Program-made: the position numbers and the translations under genes | In this document: one piece after another, positions 22,694 to 30,728 of the stretch | How the letters are laid out: each line of letters opens with the position of its first letter | Numbering within the stretch: the first letter of the stretch is position 1 | From: Porphyrobacter sp. | GTDB lineage: Bacteria > Pseudomonadota > Alphaproteobacteria > Sphingomonadales > Sphingomonadaceae | Direction of reading: 5' to 3' | DNA: 64,000 nt | NCBI GenBank assembly: GCA_017744315.1 | Contig: JAGIBN010000001.1 | Span: forward strand, 248,001 to 312,000 | The notes under the pieces: generated by a model | Seen by the model: only the letters and a program-made list of their open reading frames with translations | What the model was told of the DNA's origin: nothing | The model's database searches: none

Positions 22694-23782
22694 TTACGGT
22701 TGGCGCAACCATTGGCCACTGCGGGCGTATTCTTCGCGGACCTGTCCGGACCCGGCGAGGGCGGCCGGTTGGAGAGGATTCTCGCTGCTGCGATTCTCGG
22801 CTTCCCGGTTGTGCGCAGCCACGGGCACGGCGGTGCTGGGGAGGGTCTTCGGAGCTTGTTTCAACGTCGCTTCGTAGACCCGGGCAAGGGTCAGCGGATC
22901 GGCTGCATCGGGCGCGTTCACTGCCGATCTCGGGTGAGGCGCCGCGGCGGGTTCGCCTCCGCGGTAGAAGTCGTTGAAAGCCTCCGCCGTACCGGCCGCC
23001 CCGCGCCAGCGATAGAAGCGATGCGCCCCGATCGTGCCTACGCTGGCGAGGCTGTCGGCCCAGTAAGGGTGGACCTGTACGGTGTGGTAATGCGTGGCCA
23101 GCCCGGCCGGAGCATAGACGGACCCGGCTAGCGCGGCGCGGGCGACCTTGGCGGCCCGGTCCCACCACTGGCGGGCCGGCTTGCGGGCCAGAGATCCGTC
23201 GCAGGTGAAGCTGAACTGGCAGCCCGTCGTCCGCTCGGAGCCCTGGAAGACTACGCCGCAGACCGTGTTCGGATAGTTCGGATGTGCGACCCGGTTGAGC
23301 ACGACTTGCGCCACGGCGCGCTGCCCGGCGTCGGGCTCGTTCGCGGCCTCATAGTAGATCGCCATGGTCAGGCACTGCTGCGCTCGCACTCGGTCGGTTG
23401 CGGTCCCGGCGAAGTGCAGGGGATTGGCGGCGGGGCCCGTCTCAAGCCGGCCGGTGGATGGGCGAAGGGCAAGTTTCGCGCCGTCCACCGGCTGGCCGCC
23501 TGCCGTTGCCGGCAAGTTCGGTTGGTCGGCCAGATAGAAGAAGGCCGAGCCGGGAAAGCTCTCGCCCGGCGTCTCGAAGCCCATCGGCTTCAGGAGTTCC
23601 GGGGCAGGATCGTTTGATTGATGCCAGTCGGGCGCAGCCATCGCAGGTACCGCGATCGCCAGAGCAAGCACCGCCAGGCGGCGGCCGAAATGGCCCCGAG
23701 CGCGCGCTCGGTATGCGGTTGAAGGCAGGCGGTTATTCGTTGGCACGACCCGGCGCCTAGACCGGGTGAGCGACCTCTGCAT
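22694..23782 (-). CDS. Secreted cell-wall hydrolase (SleB-like, Hydrolase_2)
   Basis: The 362-residue protein has a long basic N-region and signal segment (RRLAVLALAIAVPAMAAPDW). The SleB/CwlJ-type catalytic domain shows 'CLTMAIYYEAANEPDAGQRAVAQVVLNRV' with the conserved Glu, then 'NTVCGVVFQGSERTTGCQFSFTCDG' and 'THYHTVQVHPYWA'. SleB enzymes are lytic transglycosylases acting on peptidoglycan; in non-spore formers they are thought to remodel the wall. A Pro/Ala-rich tail of about 100 residues follows the domain. Confidence 0.9.
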   Translation of the reverse strand: MQRSLTRSRRRVVPTNNRLPSTAYRARARGHFGRRLAVLALAIAVPAMAAPDWHQSNDPAPELLKPMGFETPGESFPGSAFFYLADQPNLPATAGGQPVDGAKLALRPSTGRLETGPAANPLHFAGTATDRVRAQQCLTMAIYYEAANEPDAGQRAVAQVVLNRVAHPNYPNTVCGVVFQGSERTTGCQFSFTCDGSLARKPARQWWDRAAKVARAALAGSVYAPAGLATHYHTVQVHPYWADSLASVGTIGAHRFYRWRGAAGTAEAFNDFYRGGEPAAAPHPRSAVNAPDAADPLTLARVYEATLKQAPKTLPSTAVPVAAHNREAENRSSENPLQPAALAGSGQVREEYARSGQWLRQP

Positions 23783-23858
23783 CTGTCGCGCGGGCGCTGT
23801 GCCAAAGCTGGACAGGGTGAGAGGGGAGTCTCAATTGAGTTCTCCCGAACGGCCTGGA

Positions 23859-24344
23859 TCAGTAGCCCGCTGGCTTGCCGTGCTCGTCCAGCTTCTCGCT
23901 TCCGCCAGTCAGGCGATGAATGGCAACGACCTTGTTGCTCTTGTGGTCGTAGTCGTAGGCGACGGCATCGTACGACCAGCAGCAGTCGGTAGGTATCTTG
24001 GTGCCCCAGCTGGCGGTCGAACTGAAATACTCGATCAGGAGAACGCGACCTGTCGAGGAGTATCCTTGTATGACTTTGAAGAAGACGCCGGGAGCTGCAA
24101 GCTTCTCCCCAAAACGGGCCATCCATTCGGCCTTGGTTCTGGCCACTACCTTTCCGTCCACAAAGACCTGCACATCGTCTGCCAGAAGCGAGGCGTAAGT
24201 TTCGGTATTCTTTGACGTAAGGGCTAGCACGAGTTGTTCAGCCGCCTCGTGCTGGCCTGGAAAGGCAGGCGGCGGAGGAACTGCCCCGACTGGTAGGGGC
24301 GTCATCACCAACAAGGCAGCAACTAGGGGTAGGCGGATTGCCAT
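23859..24344 (-). CDS. Secreted NTF2-like (SnoaL-type) hypothetical protein
   Basis: From MAIRLPLVAALLVMTPLPVGA (161 aa) there is a clear signal peptide; the 47 upstream residues in the ORF track are not credible. The mature part begins 'QHEAAEQLVLALTSKNTETYASLLADDVQVFVDG', the cone-shaped NTF2-like fold start, and includes 'PTDCCWSYDAVAYDYDH'. No active-site residues can be assigned. It is probably periplasmic, and stands downstream of the M3 peptidase gene on the same strand, separated by a terminator. Confidence 0.68.
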   Translation of the reverse strand: MAIRLPLVAALLVMTPLPVGAVPPPPAFPGQHEAAEQLVLALTSKNTETYASLLADDVQVFVDGKVVARTKAEWMARFGEKLAAPGVFFKVIQGYSSTGRVLLIEYFSSTASWGTKIPTDCCWSYDAVAYDYDHKSNKVVAIHRLTGGSEKLDEHGKPAGY

Positions 24345-24470
24345 CCAGATTCTCACACGGATCAGACGGCCATCATGCCATTCAAATCTCGCGTAAAAAC
24401 TAGGTAAGAGTACGGGGTGATGATCGCAGCCACGCGCGGTTCCGTACGCTGGACTGGGAGCTTGAACCCA

Positions 24471-24496
24471 ATCCTCCCCGAGCAAGCTCGGGGAGG
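24471..24496 (-). terminator. Terminator of the M3 peptidase gene (CCTCCCCG family)
   Basis: ATCCTCCCCGAGC and GCTCGGGGAGGAT form a perfect 13-bp stem with a 2-nt apex, 9 bases past the peptidase stop. It is one of four copies of the same palindrome family in the window (also 4711, 40595, 58404). Confidence 0.65.
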
Positions 24497-24504
24497 ATCT
24501 TGGC

Positions 24505-26682
24505 TTACTTACCCGTCAGCCCACGCGCTTCGAGCAGCGGGCCGACTTGCGGTTCGCGGCCGGCGAAGTCGTGGAAGGCCTTGAAGTAGTCTTCCGTGCC
24601 GCCCTTGCTCAGCACCGTCTCGCGGTAGTGATCGCCGTTGGCGCGGGTCAGGCCGCCGTTGGCCTGGAACCAGGCGCGGCTGTCGCGGTCGAGCATCTCG
24701 GTCCAGAGGTACGAGTAGTAGCCCGCCGAATAGCCCGCCGGATCGGAGAAGATGTGGCGGAAGTACGAGCTGCGGTAACGCGGCGGGACCAGGCCGACCT
24801 CGAGCCCGAGCCGCTTGAGCGCAGCCGCCTCGAACTCGTCGACCTTGGCCGGCGTGTCGATCGCCTTGGCCTGCTCCGGCGTGAGGGCGTGCCACTCCAT
24901 GTCGAGCAGCGCGGCCTCGACCACTTCCCCGAACTCGTAGCCCTGGTTCCACTTGGCGGCGGCGTTGATCTTGTCGATCAGCTCGAGCGGGATCGCTGCG
25001 CCGGTCTGGTAGTGCTTGGCGTAGTTCGCCAGCACTTGCGGGTCGCTCGCCCACATCTCGTTCACCTGGCTCGGGTATTCGACGAAGTCACGCGCGACGT
25101 TACCGCCGGAAGCGTAGGTCAGGTCCGAGAGCAGGTAGTGCAGCGCGTGGCCGAATTCGTGGAACATCGTGTTCACGTTGTCCCAGCTCACCAGCTGCGG
25201 CTGGCCCTCGGCGGCCTTGGGGATGTTGAGCACGTTGAACGCGACCGTCTTGGTCCCCTTCAGCTTGCTGTAGTCGACCAGGGTCGACATCCACGCCCCA
25301 CCGCGCTTGCTGTCGCGCTGGTAGGGATCGAAGTAGAACAGCCCGAGCTCCGAGCCGTCGCGGTCATAGACGGTGTAGGTCCACACGTCCGGGTGCCACA
25401 CCGGCAGGTCCGTGCGCGGCTTGAAGCTGAGGCCGTAGAGTTTGTTGGCGGCGAAGAACACGCCGTCTTCCAGCACGTGGCGGATCTCGAAGTACGGCTT
25501 CACCGTCTCTTCGTCGAAGGCGTAGCGCTCCTTCTTCACCTTGTCGGCGTACATCTGCCAGTCCCACGGCTGGACTTCGAAGTTCTTGCCGTCCGCGGCG
25601 ATTGCGGCGTTGAGCACACCGGCTTCGGCGCGCTGGCTGGCGGCGAGGGCGGGGACCATCTGGCGCATGAAGTCGAGCGCGGTCTTCGGTTCCTTCGCCA
25701 TGCGGTCGTACATGGTGTACTCCGCCCAGCTCGAGTTGCCGAACAGCGCCGCCTTCTGCGCGCGGAGCTGCATGATCTCGGCGAGCAGCATGCGGGTGTC
25801 GTTGGCGTCGCCAAGGTCGGCGCGGTGCACGCTCTTCTCGAACAGGGCCTCGCGCGTGGCGCGGTCAGTCAGCGTCGAGAGAGCCGGCTGCTGCGTCGTG
25901 TTCTGCAGCGCGATCAGGTACTTCCCGGTCAGGCCGCGGGCTTCCGCAGCCTTGGACGCTGCGGTGACTTCGGCTTCGCTCAACCCGGCGAGCGCGGCCT
26001 TGTCCGACACCACCAGCGCGCCGGCGTTGGTCGCTTCGGTCAGTCGCTGCGAGTAGGCGGTGGTCACTTCCGAAAGCCGGGAGTTGATCGCCTTGACCTG
26101 CGTCTTCTGCGCCTCGGTCAGCTGGGCGCCGGCGTGGACCATGTCCTTGTAGGTCTTTTCGAGCAGGTAGGCGTCTTCAGGCGTCAGGCTCATCGCCGCG
26201 CGGTTGTCATAGACCGCCTTGACCCGGGCGAAGAGCGCGGGATCGAGCTGGATCGCATCGAAGTGTGCGGTCAGCTTGGGCGACATTTCCGCCTCTGTGG
26301 CGTCGAGCGTGTCGTTGGTGTTGGCGCCGATCACCGTGTTGAAAGCCGAATAGACCCGGCCCAGCATCTGCCCCGACTGGTCGAGCGCGACGATGGTATT
26401 TGCGAAGTTCGGGGCTTCCGGATTGGCTACGATCGCGGCGATTTCCGCCGATTGGATCGCCATGCCCTGTTCGAAGCCGGGCTTGTAGTCGCCGTTCTGG
26501 ATCTTGCTGAAGTCGGTCGTCTTGAACGGCAGGGTGCTTTCCCGCGCGAACGGGCCAGTCGCCTGAGGAAGGGCGGCGGTGGTGGCAGCGGCGGCAGTCA
26601 TCGGCATCGGGGTCTCCGCACGGGACGGGCTAGCAGTCAGCAACGCGCCAAGGGCCACGCCGGCGAATAAACGGATCATCAT
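24505..26682 (-). CDS. Secreted M3-family metallopeptidase (peptidyl-dipeptidase Dcp-like)
   Basis: This zinc oligopeptidase is probably periplasmic. The start MMIRLFAGVALGALLTASPSRA is a signal peptide. The zinc motif HEFGH (in MFHEFGHALHYLL) and the downstream Glu region typical of M3 peptidases are present, in a 725-residue protein of normal length. The sequence resembles Dcp, which removes C-terminal dipeptides, more than thimet-type enzymes, but the exact specificity is inference. It is monocistronic and ends at a strong hairpin. Confidence 0.93.
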   Translation of the reverse strand: MMIRLFAGVALGALLTASPSRAETPMPMTAAAATTAALPQATGPFARESTLPFKTTDFSKIQNGDYKPGFEQGMAIQSAEIAAIVANPEAPNFANTIVALDQSGQMLGRVYSAFNTVIGANTNDTLDATEAEMSPKLTAHFDAIQLDPALFARVKAVYDNRAAMSLTPEDAYLLEKTYKDMVHAGAQLTEAQKTQVKAINSRLSEVTTAYSQRLTEATNAGALVVSDKAALAGLSEAEVTAASKAAEARGLTGKYLIALQNTTQQPALSTLTDRATREALFEKSVHRADLGDANDTRMLLAEIMQLRAQKAALFGNSSWAEYTMYDRMAKEPKTALDFMRQMVPALAASQRAEAGVLNAAIAADGKNFEVQPWDWQMYADKVKKERYAFDEETVKPYFEIRHVLEDGVFFAANKLYGLSFKPRTDLPVWHPDVWTYTVYDRDGSELGLFYFDPYQRDSKRGGAWMSTLVDYSKLKGTKTVAFNVLNIPKAAEGQPQLVSWDNVNTMFHEFGHALHYLLSDLTYASGGNVARDFVEYPSQVNEMWASDPQVLANYAKHYQTGAAIPLELIDKINAAAKWNQGYEFGEVVEAALLDMEWHALTPEQAKAIDTPAKVDEFEAAALKRLGLEVGLVPPRYRSSYFRHIFSDPAGYSAGYYSYLWTEMLDRDSRAWFQANGGLTRANGDHYRETVLSKGGTEDYFKAFHDFAGREPQVGPLLEARGLTGK

Positions 26683-26851
26683 GCAAAAGTCTCCAGGCCG
26701 CCAGGCAGGTTGGGCAAAGGCGGTTTCTTGGGAAACTTCCTTAGCGGGCGCGTGAAAGGCGCGTCAACCACGGAGGGGGTTGTTCTCGCGCCGGTCCGAA
26801 ATGGATCGGGTTGCGCTTTTCGATGAAAATCAAATGGGTTAATGATCGGTC

Positions 26852-27067
26852 ATGGCCATGCAGTCAGACTATCGGGAACTCGATCTTCAGCAACAGCTTG
26901 CTTCGATTCGTCGGGACCAGGCGGAGATCGATCACCGCATGGCCGAAATTCGGAAGTTCGCGGCCCAGACAAATACCATCTCCCCATCGGTCATTTTTCA
27001 GGGGATGCTCGCGACGGCTGCCATGCTCGGTGCCGGTGCGGCGATCGCAAAGGTTTTCTTCCCTTAG
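26852..27067 (+). CDS. Small coiled-coil/single-TM protein
   Basis: These 71 residues start with a charged heptad-like helix (DYRELDLQQQLASIRRDQAEIDHRMAEIRKF) and end in a hydrophobic Gly/Ala helix (GMLATAAMLGAGAAIAKVFFP). The pattern is that of a membrane-anchored coiled-coil protein. The start could also be the second ATG two codons later. The Shine-Dalgarno is weak. Confidence is moderate because no homology is recognised. Confidence 0.6.
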   Translation: MAMQSDYRELDLQQQLASIRRDQAEIDHRMAEIRKFAAQTNTISPSVIFQGMLATAAMLGAGAAIAKVFFP

Positions 27068-27143
27068 GAACTGGCGGCTATCGTCGGCACTTCACGAACG
27101 CGTCGAGGCAGTCCGCCTTTCAAGCTCCAGCTCAAGCCTCCCT

Positions 27144-27689
27144 TCAAGCCGCCCCATCGCCTCGCAACGGATATTGCGCGATCGCCTCATAATGTGCGCC
27201 GGTGTGGCCGAGGTGGCTTTCGTAGAGCGTGAAGCCGTCGATCTCCCACTCGGCGTGCATGTCTCCGAAGGAGGACAGCCAGGCGTCGATTGGACCAACG
27301 CTGCGATTGAGTCGGGCGAGGGTTATGTGGGGCGTGAACTTGCGGGTCTCGCGCTCGAACCCGGCGCTTTCGCACGCGCGTTCCACCTTTTGCCGCAGGG
27401 CTTCAAGCGGCGCGGACGGAACGATCCGCGCCCATAGGGCATGCGGATGGCCCTTGCGTTCGAAGTGACCGACTCCCTCGATCCGCGCGGAAAAGGGCGG
27501 GGCGGTGATGTGCTCCAGCGCCATCGCCAGGTCGTTTGCCGCCGGGCGCTCGACCTCTCCGATGAAACGGAGGGTCAGGTGCAGGTTCGATTCGTCCTGC
27601 CAGCGCGCGCCTTCGATCCCTTCCATCGCGTCGAGCAAAAGGTCGCCGACGCTTTCGGGCGGGCGCACACCGATGAACAGCCTGTGCAT
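27144..27689 (-). CDS. thpR: RNA 2',3'-cyclic phosphodiesterase (2H family, ThpR)
   Basis: This cytosolic 2H-phosphoesterase opens 2',3'-cyclic phosphates and was named for a 2'-5' RNA ligase side reaction. Both catalytic HxTx motifs are present (NLHLTLRFIGE and PHITLARLN) in a protein of 181 residues, the normal size. The N-terminus MHRLFIGVRPPESV matches the family. It is divergent from the LuxR-type regulator at 27846. Confidence 0.93.
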   Translation of the reverse strand: MHRLFIGVRPPESVGDLLLDAMEGIEGARWQDESNLHLTLRFIGEVERPAANDLAMALEHITAPPFSARIEGVGHFERKGHPHALWARIVPSAPLEALRQKVERACESAGFERETRKFTPHITLARLNRSVGPIDAWLSSFGDMHAEWEIDGFTLYESHLGHTGAHYEAIAQYPLRGDGAA

Positions 27690-27845
27690 GGCCGATCCCC
27701 TACGCTCTGACTGGTTCGCTGACGAGTCCGGCGGCGTAATGTGCCGTGCGCAATCTTTCCTCGCCCATCCGCTTGTGGTTAGAGTACCTTCTCAACGGGT
27801 CGAGAGTCTTGCCAGGGCGGCGTTCCTGGCGGGCCAGGAGGGTCA

Positions 27846-28361
27846 GTGGGGCAGGTCCACTTCGAGAACGAAATGCTGCTGGCGGACCTGACCGCCAAGC
27901 AGCGCGACGTGCTCGACCTGCTGATCGAGCACAAGACATCGAAAGAGATCGCCCGGCTGCTGGAGATATCTCCGCATACGGTCGATCAGCGGATCCAGTT
28001 CGCCAAGGACAAGCTCGGCGCCCGTTCGCGCAACGAGGCTGCGGCCGTCTACCGCCGGCTCGTCGAGACATACGGGCAAATGACATACGAGAATTCCTGT
28101 ATCGCGCCGCAGGACATTGCGTTGGACAACGGCCCCGGGACGCAGGGTCCGCCCCCCAATTGTAGCCTTGGGGGGCGGATTCAATCCGGCCAGCCCGACA
28201 GCGCCGAGGTGGATTACCGGGTCGTCCCAGAGTTGTTCGACGGACGTTACGGTACGTTGGTCAGGCTGGGAGCGATTGTGGTGATCGCTGTATTCCTCGT
28301 CTTTCTCGTGCTGGGCGGACTGGCCATCTTCTCTCAGCTCTCGGAGCTGATGGCCGCGTAG
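27846..28361 (+). CDS. LuxR-type HTH regulator with C-terminal membrane anchor
   Basis: The GTG start is preceded by a strong CCAGGAGGG. The 171-residue product has an N-terminal LuxR HTH without any receiver domain: 'LTAKQRDVLDLLIEHKTSKEIARLLEISPHTVDQRI'. A linker follows, then a single C-terminal membrane helix (LGAIVVIAVFLVFLVLGGLAIF). A membrane-tethered regulator with the HTH at the N-terminus is unusual among LuxR proteins. It is followed by a small helical protein and a polytopic membrane protein on the same strand, likely one unit. Confidence 0.85.
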   Translation: MGQVHFENEMLLADLTAKQRDVLDLLIEHKTSKEIARLLEISPHTVDQRIQFAKDKLGARSRNEAAAVYRRLVETYGQMTYENSCIAPQDIALDNGPGTQGPPPNCSLGGRIQSGQPDSAEVDYRVVPELFDGRYGTLVRLGAIVVIAVFLVFLVLGGLAIFSQLSELMAA

Positions 28362-28416
28362 CCGAACTCGGACAGCTCATCGTCAAGTGATTTGGCCCAG
28401 GGCCAAGGGGGATTTT

Positions 28417-28737
28417 ATGCCGATGACAGTTCCAGTGGCGCAAATGCGCATTGCTCGCGACATCAGTGAAGCCGAAAAGGCGCTCGACGAGGCGCTTGTG
28501 CGTCAATCGTCGCTGTTCACCTCGCTGGTGACGGCCCGCCGCGAGACAGGTAGCGACCCCTTCCTCGGACACGAGGCGCTCCTACGGCTGGCGAAGTCGC
28601 AACAGGCGCTGCTCGAAGCCGGCGGCAATCTTGCCCGCGTGCACGGATCGCTGCTCGAGGTGCAGAAAGAAGTCTGCGGCGTGGACGATTGTCCGCCCGA
28701 TGGCGAACGAAAGTCGACCAGCGCGATTGCGGCCTGA
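28417..28737 (+). CDS. Small helical protein in the LuxR-TM cluster
   Basis: I start at MPMTVPVAQMRIARDIS (106 aa), preceded by AAGGGGGA. The sequence is helical ('SEAEKALDEALVRQSSLFTSLVTARRE', 'LRLAKSQQALLEAGGNLARVHGSLLEVQKEV') with a C-terminal Cys pair 'VCGVDDCPPDGE'. This looks like a small scaffold or accessory protein, but no family is recognised. It lies 55 bases after the regulator. Confidence 0.7.
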   Translation: MPMTVPVAQMRIARDISEAEKALDEALVRQSSLFTSLVTARRETGSDPFLGHEALLRLAKSQQALLEAGGNLARVHGSLLEVQKEVCGVDDCPPDGERKSTSAIAA

Positions 28738-28776
28738 GACTTTTGGTTTGGGGCCGAAGGACCCTAGGTAGCTAAC

Positions 28777-29226
28777 GTGACCGGGTCGGCCAGCTTCATT
28801 TTTGCCATCGTCCTTGCCGTCGGGGCCTTCGCGTTTCGCCGCGGAGGCCCGCCGGAGAAATACGCCGCGGCGATCATCGTCAGCTGGATAGCTGCGGACG
28901 CTCTCTACCACCTGCTGATGGGCCCTTCGGGCTTTAACTCGGTCGATCCGGTTCACGTCGTGCTCGATGGAGCCGAACTGGTCGCGATCGTGTGGCTGGC
29001 CCTGCGCGCCAACCGGTTTTGGCCACTATGGGCGGCAGCGGCCCAGCTAATCTGCGTCTCAGGTCACCTCGCGGCCTTCATCGAGCCGGGCGGAATGCGC
29101 CGGGCTTACTGGGCGATGACCCAGTTGCCGCAATACATCCAACTCATCGCGCTGATCCTGGGCGCCCTGGCGCATGCCCGACGGCAACGACGAATCGGGC
29201 CGTACCGGAGTTGGCGGCTCGCCTGA
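28777..29226 (+). CDS. Small polytopic membrane protein
   Basis: GTG start. The 149 residues hold about five hydrophobic helices (ASFIFAIVLAVGAFAF, AAAIIVSWIAADALYHLLMG, VLDGAELVAIVWLALRA, AAAQLICVSGHLAAFI, YIQLIALILGALAHA) and a basic C-terminus. The fold is unknown. It is the third gene of the LuxR-TM cluster and lies 91 bases before the Slam-like gene. The conserved-looking 'ADALYHLLMGPSGF' and 'SGHLAAFIEPG' may help to place it. Confidence 0.7.
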   Translation: MTGSASFIFAIVLAVGAFAFRRGGPPEKYAAAIIVSWIAADALYHLLMGPSGFNSVDPVHVVLDGAELVAIVWLALRANRFWPLWAAAAQLICVSGHLAAFIEPGGMRRAYWAMTQLPQYIQLIALILGALAHARRQRRIGPYRSWRLA

Positions 29227-29317
29227 GCCGAGCTGATCCCGGGGAAACCGCAATCCGCCGGCACTGGACAGAGTGCGCAGCCATCACTAGCGCCAGCCCC
29301 GGGAGAGGGAGGGACGC

Positions 29318-30637
29318 ATTTCTAGATTTGGCTGGCTGGTCGCCGCCGCACTTGCGGTGGGGACGCCCTGCGTTGCGCAGGATTCATCAGACGATTCCAT
29401 TAAACTGAGCGCGGTCGAGCTGTTCGATTTCGCCGATCGCACGCGCGATGCCGGGGACTTTGCCACGGCCGAGACCGCATACCTGGCGCTAGCGCAGGAT
29501 CCCGATCTCGAATTGAGGACAGAGGCTCGCTTCCGCCTTGCGCTGATGTATGCCGACAAGATGGATCGCAAGCGTGACGCAGCCGTCCTCCTGCGCAGAA
29601 TTCTCGACGACAAGCCCGATGCCGCGCCGGTCAGGCTCAAGCTGGCGCAAGTCCTGGCCGAACTGGGCGAATACCAGTCGGCGCGGCGCGAATTGCGTGC
29701 GGTGCAGGCCGGCGGATTGCCGCCCGATGTCGCGCAACTGGTACGCTTCTATTCCAATGCCCTGAGCGCCACGAAACGCCTTGGCGGCAGTCTCGATATC
29801 GCCATCGCGCCCAGCACCAATATCAATCGCGCTACCCGTTCCGATACGCTCGGTACCGTGATCGGCGACTTCACGCTCAGCGAAGACGCGCAAGCGCAGT
29901 CGGGCGTCGGTCTTGCGCTCAAGGCGCAAGGGTATGGTCGCGTTCCGCTCAATGCGAAGACCGATCTGCTCGTGCGGTTGAACGCGGCGGGCGACCTCTA
30001 TCGCCGGTCCGAGTTCGACGATGTCACGCTGTCGGTGCAGGCCGGTCCGCAGTTCATTTCGGGACGCGATCGGCTCGCGCTCTCATTGACGGCCGGGCAC
30101 CGGTGGTACGGTCTCGATCCCTATTCTGTGTTCTATGGCGTGTCGGGCAACTGGGACCATCCGCTCGACGACAAGACCCAGATCCGCATCGATGCGAGCG
30201 CGCTCAAGGATGACAACTCGGTCAACCGCTTGCAGGACGCCGATCGTTTCACCGCCGCCGTGGGCCTGGATCGAGCTTTCAGCAGCACCACAGGCGGGGG
30301 CGTGCGCGTGTTCGGTTCGCGCGACGACGCTCGCGATCCGGGCTATTCGAACACTTCGGGCGGGGGCAGCGTTTATCTCTACCAGGACGTGGCGCGTACC
30401 ACGATGGTGGTCAACGCGGCCTATCGCCGGCTGGAGTCCGACGCGCGGCTGTTCCTCTATCCGGAGCGGCGCAAAGACGACAATCTCGACCTCTCGCTCT
30501 CGGCGACGTTCCGTAGCCTGACGATCGGTACTTTCGCCCCGCTCACGCGTGTGCGGTACGAGCGAAACTGGTCGACGGTTGGGATCTACGATTACGACCG
30601 CCTCGCATTCGAGTTCGGGGTGGTTTCAGCCTTCTAG
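29318..30637 (+). CDS. Slam-type surface lipoprotein assembly modifier (T11SS outer-membrane barrel)
   Basis: Slam proteins move lipoproteins through the outer membrane to the cell surface. The N-terminal half is TPR-like (residues about 25-150, 'FADRTRDAGDFATAETAYLALAQDP...'). The C-terminal half is a DUF560 barrel, with 'SARRELRAVQ' leading to 'FYSNALSATKRLGG', 'YDARLFLYPERRKDD'-like strands and a terminal Phe. No ATG, GTG or TTG gives a full signal peptide: the GTG at 29357 lies inside it. The best start is ATT at 29318 with GGAGGG five bases upstream, yielding MSRFGWLVAAALAVGTPCVAQ. The putative client lipoprotein follows 91 bases later. Confidence 0.85.
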   Translation: MSRFGWLVAAALAVGTPCVAQDSSDDSIKLSAVELFDFADRTRDAGDFATAETAYLALAQDPDLELRTEARFRLALMYADKMDRKRDAAVLLRRILDDKPDAAPVRLKLAQVLAELGEYQSARRELRAVQAGGLPPDVAQLVRFYSNALSATKRLGGSLDIAIAPSTNINRATRSDTLGTVIGDFTLSEDAQAQSGVGLALKAQGYGRVPLNAKTDLLVRLNAAGDLYRRSEFDDVTLSVQAGPQFISGRDRLALSLTAGHRWYGLDPYSVFYGVSGNWDHPLDDKTQIRIDASALKDDNSVNRLQDADRFTAAVGLDRAFSSTTGGGVRVFGSRDDARDPGYSNTSGGGSVYLYQDVARTTMVVNAAYRRLESDARLFLYPERRKDDNLDLSLSATFRSLTIGTFAPLTRVRYERNWSTVGIYDYDRLAFEFGVVSAF

Positions 30638-30728
30638 GAGGATCCGGCAAAGGGCTGTCGGAAATTGACAATTGGCAAGTTGTCCGCGCCGCGCGATCAA
30701 GCGGTTCGGGGGAATAATGGGGGATTAT

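Noticed and set aside
22555-22977. 140-aa plus-strand ORF opposite the SleB-like gene
   Set aside because: The reading frame is antisense to a well-supported hydrolase and has no recognisable feature.
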